From: Veillonella caviae
Lineage (GTDB): Bacteria; Bacillota; Negativicutes; Veillonellales; Veillonellaceae
NCBI RefSeq assembly: GCF_003992125.1
Contig: NZ_RQUY01000017.1
Span: 1-44,200, forward strand
Direction of reading: 5' to 3'
DNA length: 44,200 bases
The notes under the pieces were generated by a model, which had not been told where the DNA came from, did not search any database, and was given only the letters and a program-made list of their open reading frames with translations. Every line of letters starts with the position of its first letter. The stretch's first letter is position 1. The position numbers and the translations under genes are program-made. Below, piece by piece: positions 33,281 through 42,037 of the stretch.

Positions 33281-33874
33281 CTACGCATCCTCTCTCTTAT
33301 ATACAATATTCGTAGATTCATTGATGTCGTCAAAACACTGACAATCTCTCCCATGATCATTGATGAGACCACTAGCTTGCAAGTGCGAATATATCGTCAC
33401 AGGGCCGAGGAATTTGAACCCTCTCTGTTTCAAATCATTACTAATTCGCTCAGACAATTCATTTTTAGCAGGAATATTCCCTTCTGGATGCCCTTCGTAG
33501 ACCAGAGTTTTGCCGCCTGTGAAAGCCCAAATATAATTACAAAAGGAACCGAAATCCCGTTGTACCTCTATAAAACGCTGTGCATTATGAATGATAGCAC
33601 GAATTTTTCGATCCGAACGAATCACATTAGGTGCGTTCATGATACGCTCCACATCAGCGTCTGTATAAAGAGCAATCTTCTTATAATCAAAACCATCAAA
33701 AGCAATGCGTAAATCTTCGCGTTTATTCAATACTGTAATCCAACTGAGACCACATTGCATGACCTCTAGCATAAGGTGTTCAAATTGTTTTTTGTCATCA
33801 TGAACTGGTCTCCCCCATTCATGGTCGTGATAATCTTGGTATAATGGCGTTGTAGGCCATTCACATGTGTGCAT
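33281..33874 (-). CDS. tag: DNA-3-methyladenine glycosylase I
   Basis: Tag removes 3-methyladenine from alkylated DNA to start base excision repair. The 197-residue protein has the full signature: Cys4 and His17 near the N terminus (MHTCEW, DYHDHEWG) and the distal NDHGRDCQCF with His and Cys, the four zinc ligands; the core GLSWITVLNKREDLRIAF and GFKFLGPVTIYSHLQASG complete the helix-hairpin-helix fold. The length is slightly above the usual 187 because of a short tail. The ATG follows GGAG by 5 bases. Transcribed on its own or with DUF554. Confidence 0.95.
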   Translation of the reverse strand: MHTCEWPTTPLYQDYHDHEWGRPVHDDKKQFEHLMLEVMQCGLSWITVLNKREDLRIAFDGFDYKKIALYTDADVERIMNAPNVIRSDRKIRAIIHNAQRFIEVQRDFGSFCNYIWAFTGGKTLVYEGHPEGNIPAKNELSERISNDLKQRGFKFLGPVTIYSHLQASGLINDHGRDCQCFDDINESTNIVYKREDA

Positions 33875-33948
33875 AGTAACTCCTTTAGCACCTTATATTA
33901 CATCGAATTTATTTAATATGATTATACCATAAAATGTACATCTTAGGG

Positions 33949-34059
33949 CTACAGCACAGTCATATAGTTACATAGTTCTATTAAATTCCCATCTGGATCT
34001 CTCAAATATAAACTACGCATAGGGCCTAATGCCCCATTTCGATAAAACAATTGTAGTCA
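33949..34059 (-). pseudogene. C-terminal remnant of a VOC/glyoxalase-family gene
   Basis: About 34 codons ending in TAG (33949-33951) read FYRNGALGPMRSLYLRDPDG then NLIELCNYMTVL, the typical last strand of vicinal-oxygen-chelate proteins with the metal-binding Glu. Immediately upstream the frame hits two TGA codons, and no start or first half is present. A deletion has removed the rest. Confidence 0.7.
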
Positions 34060-34069
34060 TCATTATATT

Positions 34070-34260
34070 ACAGTGCAATAACGGTATCAATGTGTTTGTG
34101 ATTATATGGACAACTACACCGCATACGAACTAAGTATGTCTGAGCTCTATAAAAGCAACGATAAACCCGCGCATGACATTCCGACGGCATTTGAATACTG
34201 GGGGATGTATAGGACGGAGACACGTAAGGGGAACTCGTTAATACAACATTCTCAACTATT
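34070..34260 (+). pseudogene. Possible gene fragment, unrecognised
   Basis: An open plus-strand stretch reads MDNYTAYELSMSELYKSNDK, then PAHDIPTAFEYWGMYRTETR, and looks protein-like, but it has no ribosome site and its end runs into the terminator hairpin at 34279. With the VOC remnant next door it is more likely debris of a deleted gene than an active one. Confidence 0.3.
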
Positions 34261-34278
34261 TATTGCTAATATAGAACG

Positions 34279-34325
34279 AAAAAACCACTTACTATCAGAT
34301 TTATTTCTAATAGCAAGTGGTTTTT
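34279..34325. terminator. Terminator of the amidohydrolase operon
   Basis: AAAAAACCACTTACTAT and ATAGCAAGTGGTTTTT pair over about 15 bp, 40 bases past the amidohydrolase stop on the minus strand. Confidence 0.85.
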
Positions 34326-34363
34326 CATATCACCATATATAATTAAACTAATTATCGGTAGTA

Positions 34364-35179
34364 CTATTTTTGTGGAAGCAACTCAGCAAAGCTCTCCCCT
34401 AATATAGTATTTCTCACGATTTCATCAGGTACCATATCTACAAAAGACTCCCACGTAGCATCATAGTTAATATCTGATTCAAAATTCGTATGTGGCCAAT
34501 CACTGCCCCATAGTAATCGCTTAGGACCATAGGATTCTAACAAATTAGGAAGCATTTGTTTTGCCAATCCTTGGCAAGTATCAAAATCTGCGCCTTTTTT
34601 CAATCGATATACACCAGAAATTTTGACCCATACGCGGTTTGTCGCTCCAATAGAAAGCATATATTTAAAACCTTCATCTTCTAATGGGTTGTCGACAGTA
34701 GGGTTCCCCCAGTGATCAATAACAATCTTAACACCCGCTTTCAAAAGAGGTTCTACAAAGGTAGACAAATTAACAGCATCTGTATGAAGTTCAACATGCC
34801 AATCTAATTGTTTAATATAAAACAGACACGTTTTCCATTTATCGCTAGTTAAATCAGGCTGTTCCACACCATATAAATTGAGTCGAATACCAATAATATT
34901 ATGAGTATCAAGCTCTTTTAATTCAGCCAAAGAAATACTAGGTTCCACTACCGCAACACCATAGAGTTTAGTCGGATTTGTTTTGATGGCTTCTATCATA
35001 TGAGAATTATCAGTACCTAGAAAACTAGGTTGTATTAATACGCCAGCCTCTAAACCTTTGGATTCAAAATTACGTATAAAATCTTCTTTACTAGCTGTAT
35101 AGGTTGGTGCATAACGCCGAACAGCCGCTAGTTTTAGTCCTGGTTTAAACACATGTGCATGAGAATCTACTAGTTTCAT
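34364..35179 (-). CDS. Amidohydrolase family protein (LigI/TIM-barrel type)
   Basis: A 271-residue cytosolic TIM-barrel hydrolase. MKLVDSHAHVF carries the first-strand HxH; ELHTDAV, IVIDHWGNP and LLWGSDWPHTNFES give the later His and Asp. This pattern is that of the COG3618/amidohydrolase-2 group, which includes 2-pyrone-4,6-dicarboxylate lactonase and similar lactone or carboxylate hydrolases. The substrate is unknown. The ATG follows AAGGAG by 8 bases. It lies 24 bases after the MatC-like transporter and is probably co-transcribed and controlled by the divergent LysR protein. Confidence 0.85.
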   Translation of the reverse strand: MKLVDSHAHVFKPGLKLAAVRRYAPTYTASKEDFIRNFESKGLEAGVLIQPSFLGTDNSHMIEAIKTNPTKLYGVAVVEPSISLAELKELDTHNIIGIRLNLYGVEQPDLTSDKWKTCLFYIKQLDWHVELHTDAVNLSTFVEPLLKAGVKIVIDHWGNPTVDNPLEDEGFKYMLSIGATNRVWVKISGVYRLKKGADFDTCQGLAKQMLPNLLESYGPKRLLWGSDWPHTNFESDINYDATWESFVDMVPDEIVRNTILGESFAELLPQK

Positions 35180-35203
35180 AACATTATCTCCTTTACTTTC
35201 ATA

Positions 35204-36496
35204 TTACACAAGAATCGAAATAACAAAGGAATATACGATAGCTGCCAACAAACAAATTGGTGCACCTTTAAACATCAAATCCGTAAACATACTTTCACGT
35301 TCCGCATCAGAAACGGCACTCAATAAGAGACTACCACCGGTAGAGAATGGAGAAATCGCAGTCGCTTGGGCCCCAATGACAATAGACGAAAACAATACGA
35401 ATGGTGCAATGTTAGCGGCCTTTGCCAAGTCAGGGACAATTGGGAAAAGAGCCGGTGTTACGACGCCAGTAGTGCTGGAGAAGAATGACATAAATCCACC
35501 AATGACAGCCATAACCGCAGGTACAATAGCACTTGGTAACGCAGAACTTACTACACTAGCAATCATAGATACAGTACCAGCTTTAATGGCTACGGAAATA
35601 AGCATGCCAATACCGCAAATCATAATTAATGTACCCCAAGGAACATTCTTGACGATTTCTTTTTCATTTCCTAATTTCATTAGCAATCCAATAACAGCAA
35701 AGATAATAGAAATTAAACCAACGTCAATAGATTTATCCATCGCTTTTATGAAAGCAACGCCTGGGAAAACACCATCTAACAAAGGGAATATGAGCACAAT
35801 GAAGATCATACTAAAAATTAAACCTAATGTTTTCTTCTGTACCCCATCAAACGGTGTAGGAATTTCCATATCGAACAAGCTATCAGAAGAGCCTTGTTTT
35901 CTATCAAATAAACCAAGTACGGCTAGCACGATAATAGGAATAATAAAAGAAGCTAAAAAGATCTCAAATTCATAACTATAGGCCTCAGCTTGAAATCCCG
36001 CTTGTTGCATAAGTCCTACAAACACAATACCTCCAGGACTAATCATGAAATTATGTCCACAAAGAGCACCGTAATTCGCAGCTAATGCACCTGTCAATAA
36101 ATTGGTATTAGTCTTTTTACACAATAAAATTGCGATAGGAGCAAAGAATGCCAACACAGCAAAGAATCCAGCACCAAGGGCAGACATAATAGTAGCTGCA
36201 CCGAAGATTGCAAAAGGTAATAACTTTGGATATTTTCGAATTCTGTAGAGCAAATGCTGTGCTAATTTTTCTAATGTTCCATTTCCAATAGCAAAGTTAT
36301 AAAACAATGAAATTGAGAAAATAACAAAGAAAATACTAATCGGCCACATTTTTATAATTTCGCTTGGTTTTAGTCCCATCATAAACGTGCCAATGATATA
36401 GGCAAAAACCATGCCAAATAGACCTGTGTTAATTTTAGTTTTATACCCGAGGGCTATAGCCAGCACAATGGCTAAAATAATAATTCCATTTATCAT
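35204..36496 (-). CDS. MatC-like dicarboxylate transporter (ion transporter superfamily)
   Basis: A 430-residue inner-membrane carrier with about 11-12 hydrophobic segments. The N terminus (KTKINTGLFGMVFAYIIGTFMMG) matches the dicarboxylate carrier MatC N-terminal domain; two helical-hairpin-like repeats (FGAATIMSALGAGFFAVLAFFAP and GGFMSFFSSTTGVVTPALFP) are typical of the ion transporter superfamily. Likely imports a di- or tricarboxylate. The start follows GGAGAG at a spacing of 9. Divergent from the LysR gene; the amidohydrolase follows in the same operon. Confidence 0.82.
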   Translation of the reverse strand: MINGIIILAIVLAIALGYKTKINTGLFGMVFAYIIGTFMMGLKPSEIIKMWPISIFFVIFSISLFYNFAIGNGTLEKLAQHLLYRIRKYPKLLPFAIFGAATIMSALGAGFFAVLAFFAPIAILLCKKTNTNLLTGALAANYGALCGHNFMISPGGIVFVGLMQQAGFQAEAYSYEFEIFLASFIIPIIVLAVLGLFDRKQGSSDSLFDMEIPTPFDGVQKKTLGLIFSMIFIVLIFPLLDGVFPGVAFIKAMDKSIDVGLISIIFAVIGLLMKLGNEKEIVKNVPWGTLIMICGIGMLISVAIKAGTVSMIASVVSSALPSAIVPAVMAVIGGFMSFFSSTTGVVTPALFPIVPDLAKAANIAPFVLFSSIVIGAQATAISPFSTGGSLLLSAVSDAERESMFTDLMFKGAPICLLAAIVYSFVISILV

Positions 36497-36529
36497 GATA
36501 TGCTACTCTCCATATAAACTACACTATCA

Positions 36530-36543
36530 CTTGAATCTACAAG
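36530..36543. promoter_or_regulatory. Candidate LysR-type binding site
   Basis: CTTG-AATCTA-CAAG is a short dyad between the divergent transporter and LysR genes, the usual place for an LTTR recognition site. Only suggestive. Confidence 0.35.
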
Positions 36544-36594
36544 GCTACTTTCGATACAATACAAGTAATCGACTTCTAACGAAAGGAGCCCATA

Positions 36595-37479
36595 ATGAAC
36601 GAAAAAGATTTATTACTCATAAAAACATTATTTGAAGAAAAGAATATTACTCATACAGCCAAACGATTATTCATATCCCAACCAGCCATTAGCGATCGGA
36701 TCCATAAATTAGAAACAGAATTAAATTGTTCTCTCATTGTGCGCCAACCAAGAGGTATATCTTTTACTAGTGAAGGCGAACTATTATATCAATATGCTAT
36801 ACGTCATCTCCAAGACTACGACCAACTAAAAGCTACGCTTAGTTCAGACCGCTCTACTACACGTGGTGTACTTAAAATAGGCTGCTCTAATATATTCTCT
36901 AAATACAAGCTACCACCTCTCTTATCAAAATTTATTGAACTCTATCCAGAAGTAGATGTATCTATGCGTAGTGGCTATAGTCATAATCGGTTCAAAGATT
37001 TTTTAGAAGGCAATATTCATGTATGTATCGCTCGAGGCAATCACAATTGGCAAGAACAGAAAACATTACTATGGGAAGAACCATTATGTTTATTTTCTAA
37101 ATACCCCCCTGATTGGAATCAAATTCCCAATATGCCATATATACACTACATAACAGATCCTATGTTACAGAACGTGCTAGATGAATGGTGGTATAGTTTA
37201 TTCAAAACACCTCCTAAAACAATCATAGAAGTAGATGCTATGGATACAGCATTAAAATTAGTGCAACAAAACCTAGGCTACACGTTATTGTCACAAAGTT
37301 GTACCATTGATACACCAGATTTATTAGCGTCCCCTTTATACTATAAATCTGGACAACCAGTATTACGCAGTACATATATGTACTATCGCAACAACTATGA
37401 ACAATTCGCTGCTACAAAGGCATTTGTAGATTTTATGAATCTATATACCCAAGACCAACCTAATGATGTAACGTTATAG
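36595..37479 (+). CDS. LysR-family transcriptional regulator
   Basis: A 294-residue regulator. Residues 1-60 are the LysR winged helix-turn-helix (LLIKTLFEEKNITHTAKRLF, SQPAISDRIHKLETELNCSL), followed by the linker helix and a two-lobed effector domain (GVLKIGCSNIFSKYKLPPLL, EVDAMDTALKLVQQNLGYTL). Such proteins sense a small ligand and usually control the gene read divergently, here the MatC-like transporter and amidohydrolase. The ATG follows AAAGGAG by 7 bases. A terminator at 37685 lies 200 bases downstream. Confidence 0.92.
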   Translation: MNEKDLLLIKTLFEEKNITHTAKRLFISQPAISDRIHKLETELNCSLIVRQPRGISFTSEGELLYQYAIRHLQDYDQLKATLSSDRSTTRGVLKIGCSNIFSKYKLPPLLSKFIELYPEVDVSMRSGYSHNRFKDFLEGNIHVCIARGNHNWQEQKTLLWEEPLCLFSKYPPDWNQIPNMPYIHYITDPMLQNVLDEWWYSLFKTPPKTIIEVDAMDTALKLVQQNLGYTLLSQSCTIDTPDLLASPLYYKSGQPVLRSTYMYYRNNYEQFAATKAFVDFMNLYTQDQPNDVTL

Positions 37480-37557
37480 AACTACATAATAATGTAACTT
37501 CACTTAATTGCATTATTATTATGATTTTATGATATATGTATAACTATAACTCTACAA

Positions 37558-37575
37558 ATAGTAAGTTCTTACTAT
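37558..37575. promoter_or_regulatory. Perfect dyad after the LysR gene
   Basis: ATAGTAAG-TT-CTTACTAT, 8-bp perfect arms, in the gap between LysR and hydratase. It is too short and T-poor for a terminator and may be a regulator site. The rest of 37480-37860 contains only the LysR terminator and a small ATGC-TAGTA-GCAT dyad near 37787. Confidence 0.35.
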
Positions 37576-37684
37576 CTGATATAAGAAAAACCGATTGGTA
37601 ACAATTTAAACCAAAAGCTAATTATCCACTTAATAACAAGACTCATACAATAAAGGTTATAATTTAATCTCATACTCATAAAAT

Positions 37685-37719
37685 AAAAAAGCTAATCCTA
37701 TTTTGGGATTAGCTTTTTT
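37685..37719 (+). terminator. Terminator of the LysR gene
   Basis: AAAAAAGCTAATCC and GGATTAGCTTTTTT form a 14-bp stem, symmetrical and effective in both directions. Confidence 0.85.
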
Positions 37720-37863
37720 AGATATAAGGTTTTCCTATGGCTGATAGAAAGTTTTTTCTCTTTGTAATAATACATAAAAATCACTATGCTAGTAGCATAT
37801 AGTATGGTGTATCCATCATAATGTGTCAGTCCCCTTATTGTTATACATATAAAGGAGTTCATT

Positions 37864-40155
37864 ATGGTTACCTTAATTCCAGGTGGAGTATATTTATATA
37901 ACGGCACTCAAATTGTTTTACCTACAGACTCACCCGCCCAAGAACATTCTAATCAATTTAATACAGATGCTTATAAAGCAACAATGGCCTATCAAATCAT
38001 GATGAATCATCAAACAGCTGATGGTGATACCACTCTACGTATTAAATTCGATGCTCTTACCTCCCACGACATTACCTATGTGGGGATTATTCAAACGGCC
38101 ATAGCTAGTGGATTAGATAAGTTTCCAATTCCATATGTCTTAACCAATTGTCATAATACCTTGGCCGCTGTAGGCGGTACTATCAATGAAGATGACCATG
38201 TATTCGGCTTATCTGCAGTAAAACATTTTGGTGGCATCTATGTACCACCTCACCTCGCTGTTATCCACCAATACATGCGTGAAACCATGGCAGGTTGTGG
38301 CAAAATGATTTTAGGTTCTGATAGCCACACTCGCTATGGTGCACTAGGTACTATGGCAATCGGCGAAGGTGGTCCGGAGTTAGTAAAACAACTACTAGGA
38401 CGTACCTATGATATCCAACGCCCTAAAGTAATCGCTATTTACTTAGAGGGTAGCCCACGCCATGGAGTTGGTCCACAAGACGTGGCTTTGGCTATTGAAA
38501 AAGCAGTGTTCCAAAATGGTTTCGTTAAAAACTGCGTCATGGAATTTGTGGGGCCTGGCATTGCATCGCTTTCACAAGATTTCCGTAATGGCATCGATGT
38601 AATGACTACAGAAACAACATGTTTATCTACCATTTGGCGCACTGACGATATTACAAAACAATTCCTCACCATCCATGATCGCCCTAATGATTACAAAGAA
38701 TTGAATCCTGGCACTGTTGCCTACTACGACGGAATGGTGAAAGTTGACCTTACCAAGGTAGAAAACATGATTGCTATGCCATTCCATCCAAGCAATGTAT
38801 ATACCATCAAAGAACTCAATGAAGGTGGCAAAGAATTACTCGCTCATATCGAGCATGAAGCAGTTGAAAAACTAGATAACAAGAATCTTCGTCTACAATT
38901 ACCAGAAAAATATTTCGATGGCAAAGTCCATGTAGACCAAGGCATCATCGTCGGCTGCTCTGGTGGTTTATACGAAAACATTGTGGCTGCCGCAAATATC
39001 GTCGGTGGTAAAAGCGTCGGCAACGATCGTTTTGCATTTAGCGTATATCCTTCTAGCCAACCAATCTATCTAGAATTGATGAAAAATGGTGCTCTCGTAG
39101 ACCTCATGGAAGCCGGCACAATCGTTCGAACAGCATTCTGTGGCCCATGCTTTGGCGCCGGAGATACACCAAACAATAGCGGTTTATCCGCGCGCCATGC
39201 TACACGGAACTTCCCTAACCGTGAGGGTTCTAAACCAGGTAATGGTCAAATTGCTTCCGTTGCATTAATGGATGCACGATCCATCGCAGCTACAGCTATC
39301 CATCATGGTGCTTTAACTCCAGCAACAGAAATTGATTATGATGATACTATTCCAGAATATCATTACGATAATAAACCATACATGAACAAAGTATATTCTG
39401 GGTTCCAAGCTGCTAATAAAGATTCGGAAATCATCTATGGTCCATCGATTAAAGCATGGCCGAGCATTGAAGCACTTAATGATAATATTTTATTGAAAGT
39501 GGCTGCTTATATTGATGATCCAGTAACTACGACAGATGAATTAATTCCATCTGGTGAAACATCATCCTATCGTTCCGATCCATATGCACTCTCTGAATTT
39601 GCATTAAGTCGCAAAGTGCCTGAATACGTTAGCCGTGCCAAAGAGGTGCGAGAACTTGAAAAAGCACGTCAAGAAGGAACGATTCCAGACGAATTAGCTC
39701 AAGCTTATGAATTAGTTAATACCGCTATGAATCTTGAACAATCTGTAGAATCCCTAGCTAAAACAACTAGTGTAGCAAGTACAATTTATGCTAACAAACC
39801 TGGTGACGGTTCTGCCCGTGAGCAAGCTGCATCATGTCAACGCGTACTCGGTGGTGGCGCTAATATCGCCCTTGAATATGCTACAAAACGATATCGTTCT
39901 AATGTAATTAACTGGGGCATGTTGCCATTCGTAACATCTGCAGAAGCTGCTAAAAAAATCGATACCTTCGATTATATTTGGATCCCTAATGTACGTAATA
40001 CGCTCCTAGGTACAACAGACAACTTTGATGCCTATGTTATCAATACAAATAAAAAAGAAAAAATCACATTGCATCTTGGTTATCTCAGTGATGAAGAAAA
40101 AGACATCATCGCTAAAGGCTGTTTGATTAACTACTATGCGGCAGAAAATAATTAA
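37864..40155 (+). CDS. Aconitase-family hydratase (YbhJ-like)
   Basis: A 763-residue Fe-S hydratase. The active-site pieces are in place: LTNCHNTLAAVGG, MILGSDSHTRYGALGTMAIGEGG (about 140-165), the cluster cysteines in IVGCSGG (about 365) and AFCGPCFGAGDTPNNSGLSAR (about 420), and a C-terminal swivel domain with AREQAASCQRVLGGGANI and YRSNVINWGMLPF. Length and layout match the YbhJ-type putative hydratases rather than AcnA/AcnB or LeuC. The start follows AAAGGAG by 5 bases. It lies beside the LysR/transporter/amidohydrolase cluster and probably hydrates an unsaturated carboxylate in the same pathway. Confidence 0.88.
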   Translation: MVTLIPGGVYLYNGTQIVLPTDSPAQEHSNQFNTDAYKATMAYQIMMNHQTADGDTTLRIKFDALTSHDITYVGIIQTAIASGLDKFPIPYVLTNCHNTLAAVGGTINEDDHVFGLSAVKHFGGIYVPPHLAVIHQYMRETMAGCGKMILGSDSHTRYGALGTMAIGEGGPELVKQLLGRTYDIQRPKVIAIYLEGSPRHGVGPQDVALAIEKAVFQNGFVKNCVMEFVGPGIASLSQDFRNGIDVMTTETTCLSTIWRTDDITKQFLTIHDRPNDYKELNPGTVAYYDGMVKVDLTKVENMIAMPFHPSNVYTIKELNEGGKELLAHIEHEAVEKLDNKNLRLQLPEKYFDGKVHVDQGIIVGCSGGLYENIVAAANIVGGKSVGNDRFAFSVYPSSQPIYLELMKNGALVDLMEAGTIVRTAFCGPCFGAGDTPNNSGLSARHATRNFPNREGSKPGNGQIASVALMDARSIAATAIHHGALTPATEIDYDDTIPEYHYDNKPYMNKVYSGFQAANKDSEIIYGPSIKAWPSIEALNDNILLKVAAYIDDPVTTTDELIPSGETSSYRSDPYALSEFALSRKVPEYVSRAKEVRELEKARQEGTIPDELAQAYELVNTAMNLEQSVESLAKTTSVASTIYANKPGDGSAREQAASCQRVLGGGANIALEYATKRYRSNVINWGMLPFVTSAEAAKKIDTFDYIWIPNVRNTLLGTTDNFDAYVINTNKKEKITLHLGYLSDEEKDIIAKGCLINYYAAENN

Positions 40156-40177
40156 AATCTAATAGCTCTATGAGAAA

Positions 40178-40218
40178 GGGGCTGTAACAAAAATGTTCAT
40201 TTTGTTACAGCCCCTTTT
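40178..40218. terminator. Bidirectional terminator between hydratase and reverse transcriptase
   Basis: GGGGCTGTAACAAAA and TTTTGTTACAGCCCC pair perfectly around ATGTTCA; TTTT follows. Relative of the purA terminator at 21-71. Confidence 0.9.
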
Positions 40219-40262
40219 ATCTTATATAAAATTAAAGCATTATAAGTCTGCAAGAAACTAAA

Positions 40263-41693
40263 CTATTTAAACCTTTTCAATAAATGACGAATAGATTTGG
40301 TCGTAATATCACTAATGCTTTCATCATTCTTGAATTTCTTCTGCGCGCGCAATACATAATCATGAAAATTTCCCTTATCTTGTTCAATCAATTGCACATG
40401 TTTATAATTTCTATGGTATTTCCGATAAAATATTGTGCCTTTATATGTGTATTGATTATACAGTCTATAAAGAGGAATTATTTTTGACTTTACTTTAGGA
40501 TTTCTAGGATGAGTCACCCCATCTTGTTTTATAATGCTTCTTATGGCTTCATTCATTTTTCCATAATAACGAGAAATCGTTTTATCTCTAATCGAAACCT
40601 TATCACCATCAAATGAAAACCCTAAGTAATTTATTCTCGTCTTCTCACTTTTTACAATATTTATATTTTCCGACAATATCTTTTCAAAATTAATAATCTC
40701 ATCAGGCCTGACCTCAAACCATTTTTGTTTTTCTGGTTGTAATACAAGTTTAGGAATAGATTTAACTTGATTATTAATAAAAGCTTCCAAATTCCCTTTA
40801 CTACATTCTAGCTTCGGTATAACAATGATAAAGTCATCACTATATCTTTGATAGAATCCATTTTTTGAATCAACCCATTCCTTCAATAATAAGTCCCATT
40901 TAATCATATATATATTAGCTAGTACTGCACTTATAGGTGTGCCTTGTGGTATCCCATATATATTATTATGTTTATGAATTCTTATCTTGTCAGATAATCT
41001 AAGTTTCGCCATGGATAATACGCGCCCACCATTAAAAGATTCTTTGTTCAGCAACCGTTTATCACGATCACAAGCTTCTAATTTATGATATGCCAGTATA
41101 TCCTCAATATCTACATATGAATATTTAGTTATATTTTTGAATACATTATAGTAGTCTTTAGGTAATTTACGACTTCTACTAATCTCAATATTCTCATCAC
41201 CTAGTAAGTCTAAGAGCTGCTCTTTTAGATATGCATGCTCTAAGGAATCAAAAAAATCTGTAAAATCACCAATCACTACATAGCAATCTTCTTTTTGTTT
41301 TTGTAACTCACGAATAAATTCAAATGCATTATACGCAAAGTCCACATTACTTAATCCCAAATTTGTTCTATAAGCAACTGGAGCCCAAGGAAATTTATAT
41401 TTTTCTACATAAGTATTATATAATTCATTTAATTTATAACTATAGTAACGATAAATCCATGAATCTATATGAGCAGCATAATATATCTCTCTTCTCTTAG
41501 ATTTATCAATAAAACCATTTTTCCATTTATACTTAGGCATGAAAAAATGAATAAGAGGATAAAATCCATGCTGTTCAATGTTCTCTATATTAAGTATATA
41601 TTCCTTCACGCGCTCATAAGAGACCCATACATCAAAATGATTATATTTACGAGTCAGTTTCTGAACCTTTGCTTCCCATTCACTTAAATCCAT
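40263..41693 (-). CDS. Stand-alone reverse transcriptase, probably of a defence (UG/DRT/Abi-like) class
   Basis: A 476-residue protein with the reverse transcriptase core: VVIGDFTDFFDSLEH (motif A, about 140-155), GIPQGTPISAVLANIYM (about 248-264), YSDDFIIVIP (catalytic YxDD, about 290) and INYLGFSF (about 355). An N-terminal helical region of about 130 residues precedes the fingers and a 110-residue basic C terminus follows. There is no maturase or endonuclease domain as in group II introns, no retron VTG motif, no nearby template/variable repeat as for DGRs. This leaves the mixed set of single-gene RTs tied to phage defence; the exact group cannot be told by eye. The ATG at 41691-41693 follows GAGGTG; a GTG two codons earlier would remove that site. 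Its leader is structured and AT content is higher than in the neighbours. Confidence 0.82.
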   Translation of the reverse strand: MDLSEWEAKVQKLTRKYNHFDVWVSYERVKEYILNIENIEQHGFYPLIHFFMPKYKWKNGFIDKSKRREIYYAAHIDSWIYRYYSYKLNELYNTYVEKYKFPWAPVAYRTNLGLSNVDFAYNAFEFIRELQKQKEDCYVVIGDFTDFFDSLEHAYLKEQLLDLLGDENIEISRSRKLPKDYYNVFKNITKYSYVDIEDILAYHKLEACDRDKRLLNKESFNGGRVLSMAKLRLSDKIRIHKHNNIYGIPQGTPISAVLANIYMIKWDLLLKEWVDSKNGFYQRYSDDFIIVIPKLECSKGNLEAFINNQVKSIPKLVLQPEKQKWFEVRPDEIINFEKILSENINIVKSEKTRINYLGFSFDGDKVSIRDKTISRYYGKMNEAIRSIIKQDGVTHPRNPKVKSKIIPLYRLYNQYTYKGTIFYRKYHRNYKHVQLIEQDKGNFHDYVLRAQKKFKNDESISDITTKSIRHLLKRFK

Positions 41694-41710
41694 GTCCACC
41701 TCATTGCAAA

Positions 41711-41749
41711 ACCCACGAACAACCTTGGTGGAATGGAGCGTTCGTGGGT
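41711..41749 (-). ncRNA. Structured leader hairpin of the reverse transcriptase
   Basis: Minus strand: ACCCACGAAC, a 19-base loop, GTTCGTGGGT, then TTTT. The loop segment TCCATTCCACC is complementary, with a single bulge, to GGTGGACATGGA, which spans the ribosome site and start codon of the RT. The RNA could therefore end early, hide the RT start, or act as RT-bound RNA. Confidence 0.65.
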
Positions 41750-41825
41750 CAAGAATTTACACCATATATAATTTTCATATATAATCGTCCACCAAATGAC
41801 CTATAGGTCTTTTAATAGCAATTAA

Positions 41826-41834
41826 TGTTATACT
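41826..41834 (+). promoter_or_regulatory. Extended -10 promoter of the 50-residue peptide gene
   Basis: TG-T-TATACT, an extended -10 with no good -35, 20 bases ahead of the ATG at 41854. Leader would be short. Confidence 0.45.
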
Positions 41835-41853
41835 AAAGGAGTTGATTGAAACT

Positions 41854-42006
41854 ATGTTCAATGAAACCTCTGGTATCACTCAAGTGATATCATTAGTCAC
41901 CGTATTGGCTATATTCATATTCCATAGAAATCTAAGGAGTAAACAATATAGTTATTGTTATCGGCGACAATCTACGAAAATACTTTCGAGATTGACATCA
42001 ATTTGA
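41854..42006 (+). CDS. 50-residue hydrophobic peptide, possible type I toxin
   Basis: ATG at 41854 opens 50 codons: MFNETSGITQVISLVTVLAI, FIFHRNLRSKQYSYCYRRQS, then TKILSRLTSI. One hydrophobic helix (about 8-23) is followed by a basic tail, the layout of several type I toxins. AAAGGAG lies 12 bases upstream, slightly far. The coding 3' end folds into CAATCT-CGAAA/TTTCG-AGATTG. A strong antisense promoter sits just downstream on the other strand. It is divergent from the reverse transcriptase. No family recognised with certainty. Confidence 0.5.
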   Translation: MFNETSGITQVISLVTVLAIFIFHRNLRSKQYSYCYRRQSTKILSRLTSI

Positions 42007-42007
42007 C

Positions 42008-42032
42008 TCCTCCAACGCATATCGTTGGAGTA
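42008..42032 (+). terminator. Terminator of the peptide gene
   Basis: CTCCAACG-CATAT-CGTTGGAG followed by TACTTTTATT, directly after the stop. The complementary hairpin would be the 5' end of the antisense RNA. Confidence 0.7.
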
Positions 42033-42037
42033 CTTTT

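Noticed and set aside
40263-41750. Group II intron, retron or diversity-generating retroelement for the RT locus
   Set aside because: No maturase or endonuclease domain and no intron domain V/VI-like fold seen; no retron VTG motif or msr/msd-like pair; no template/variable repeat with A-specific differences nearby.
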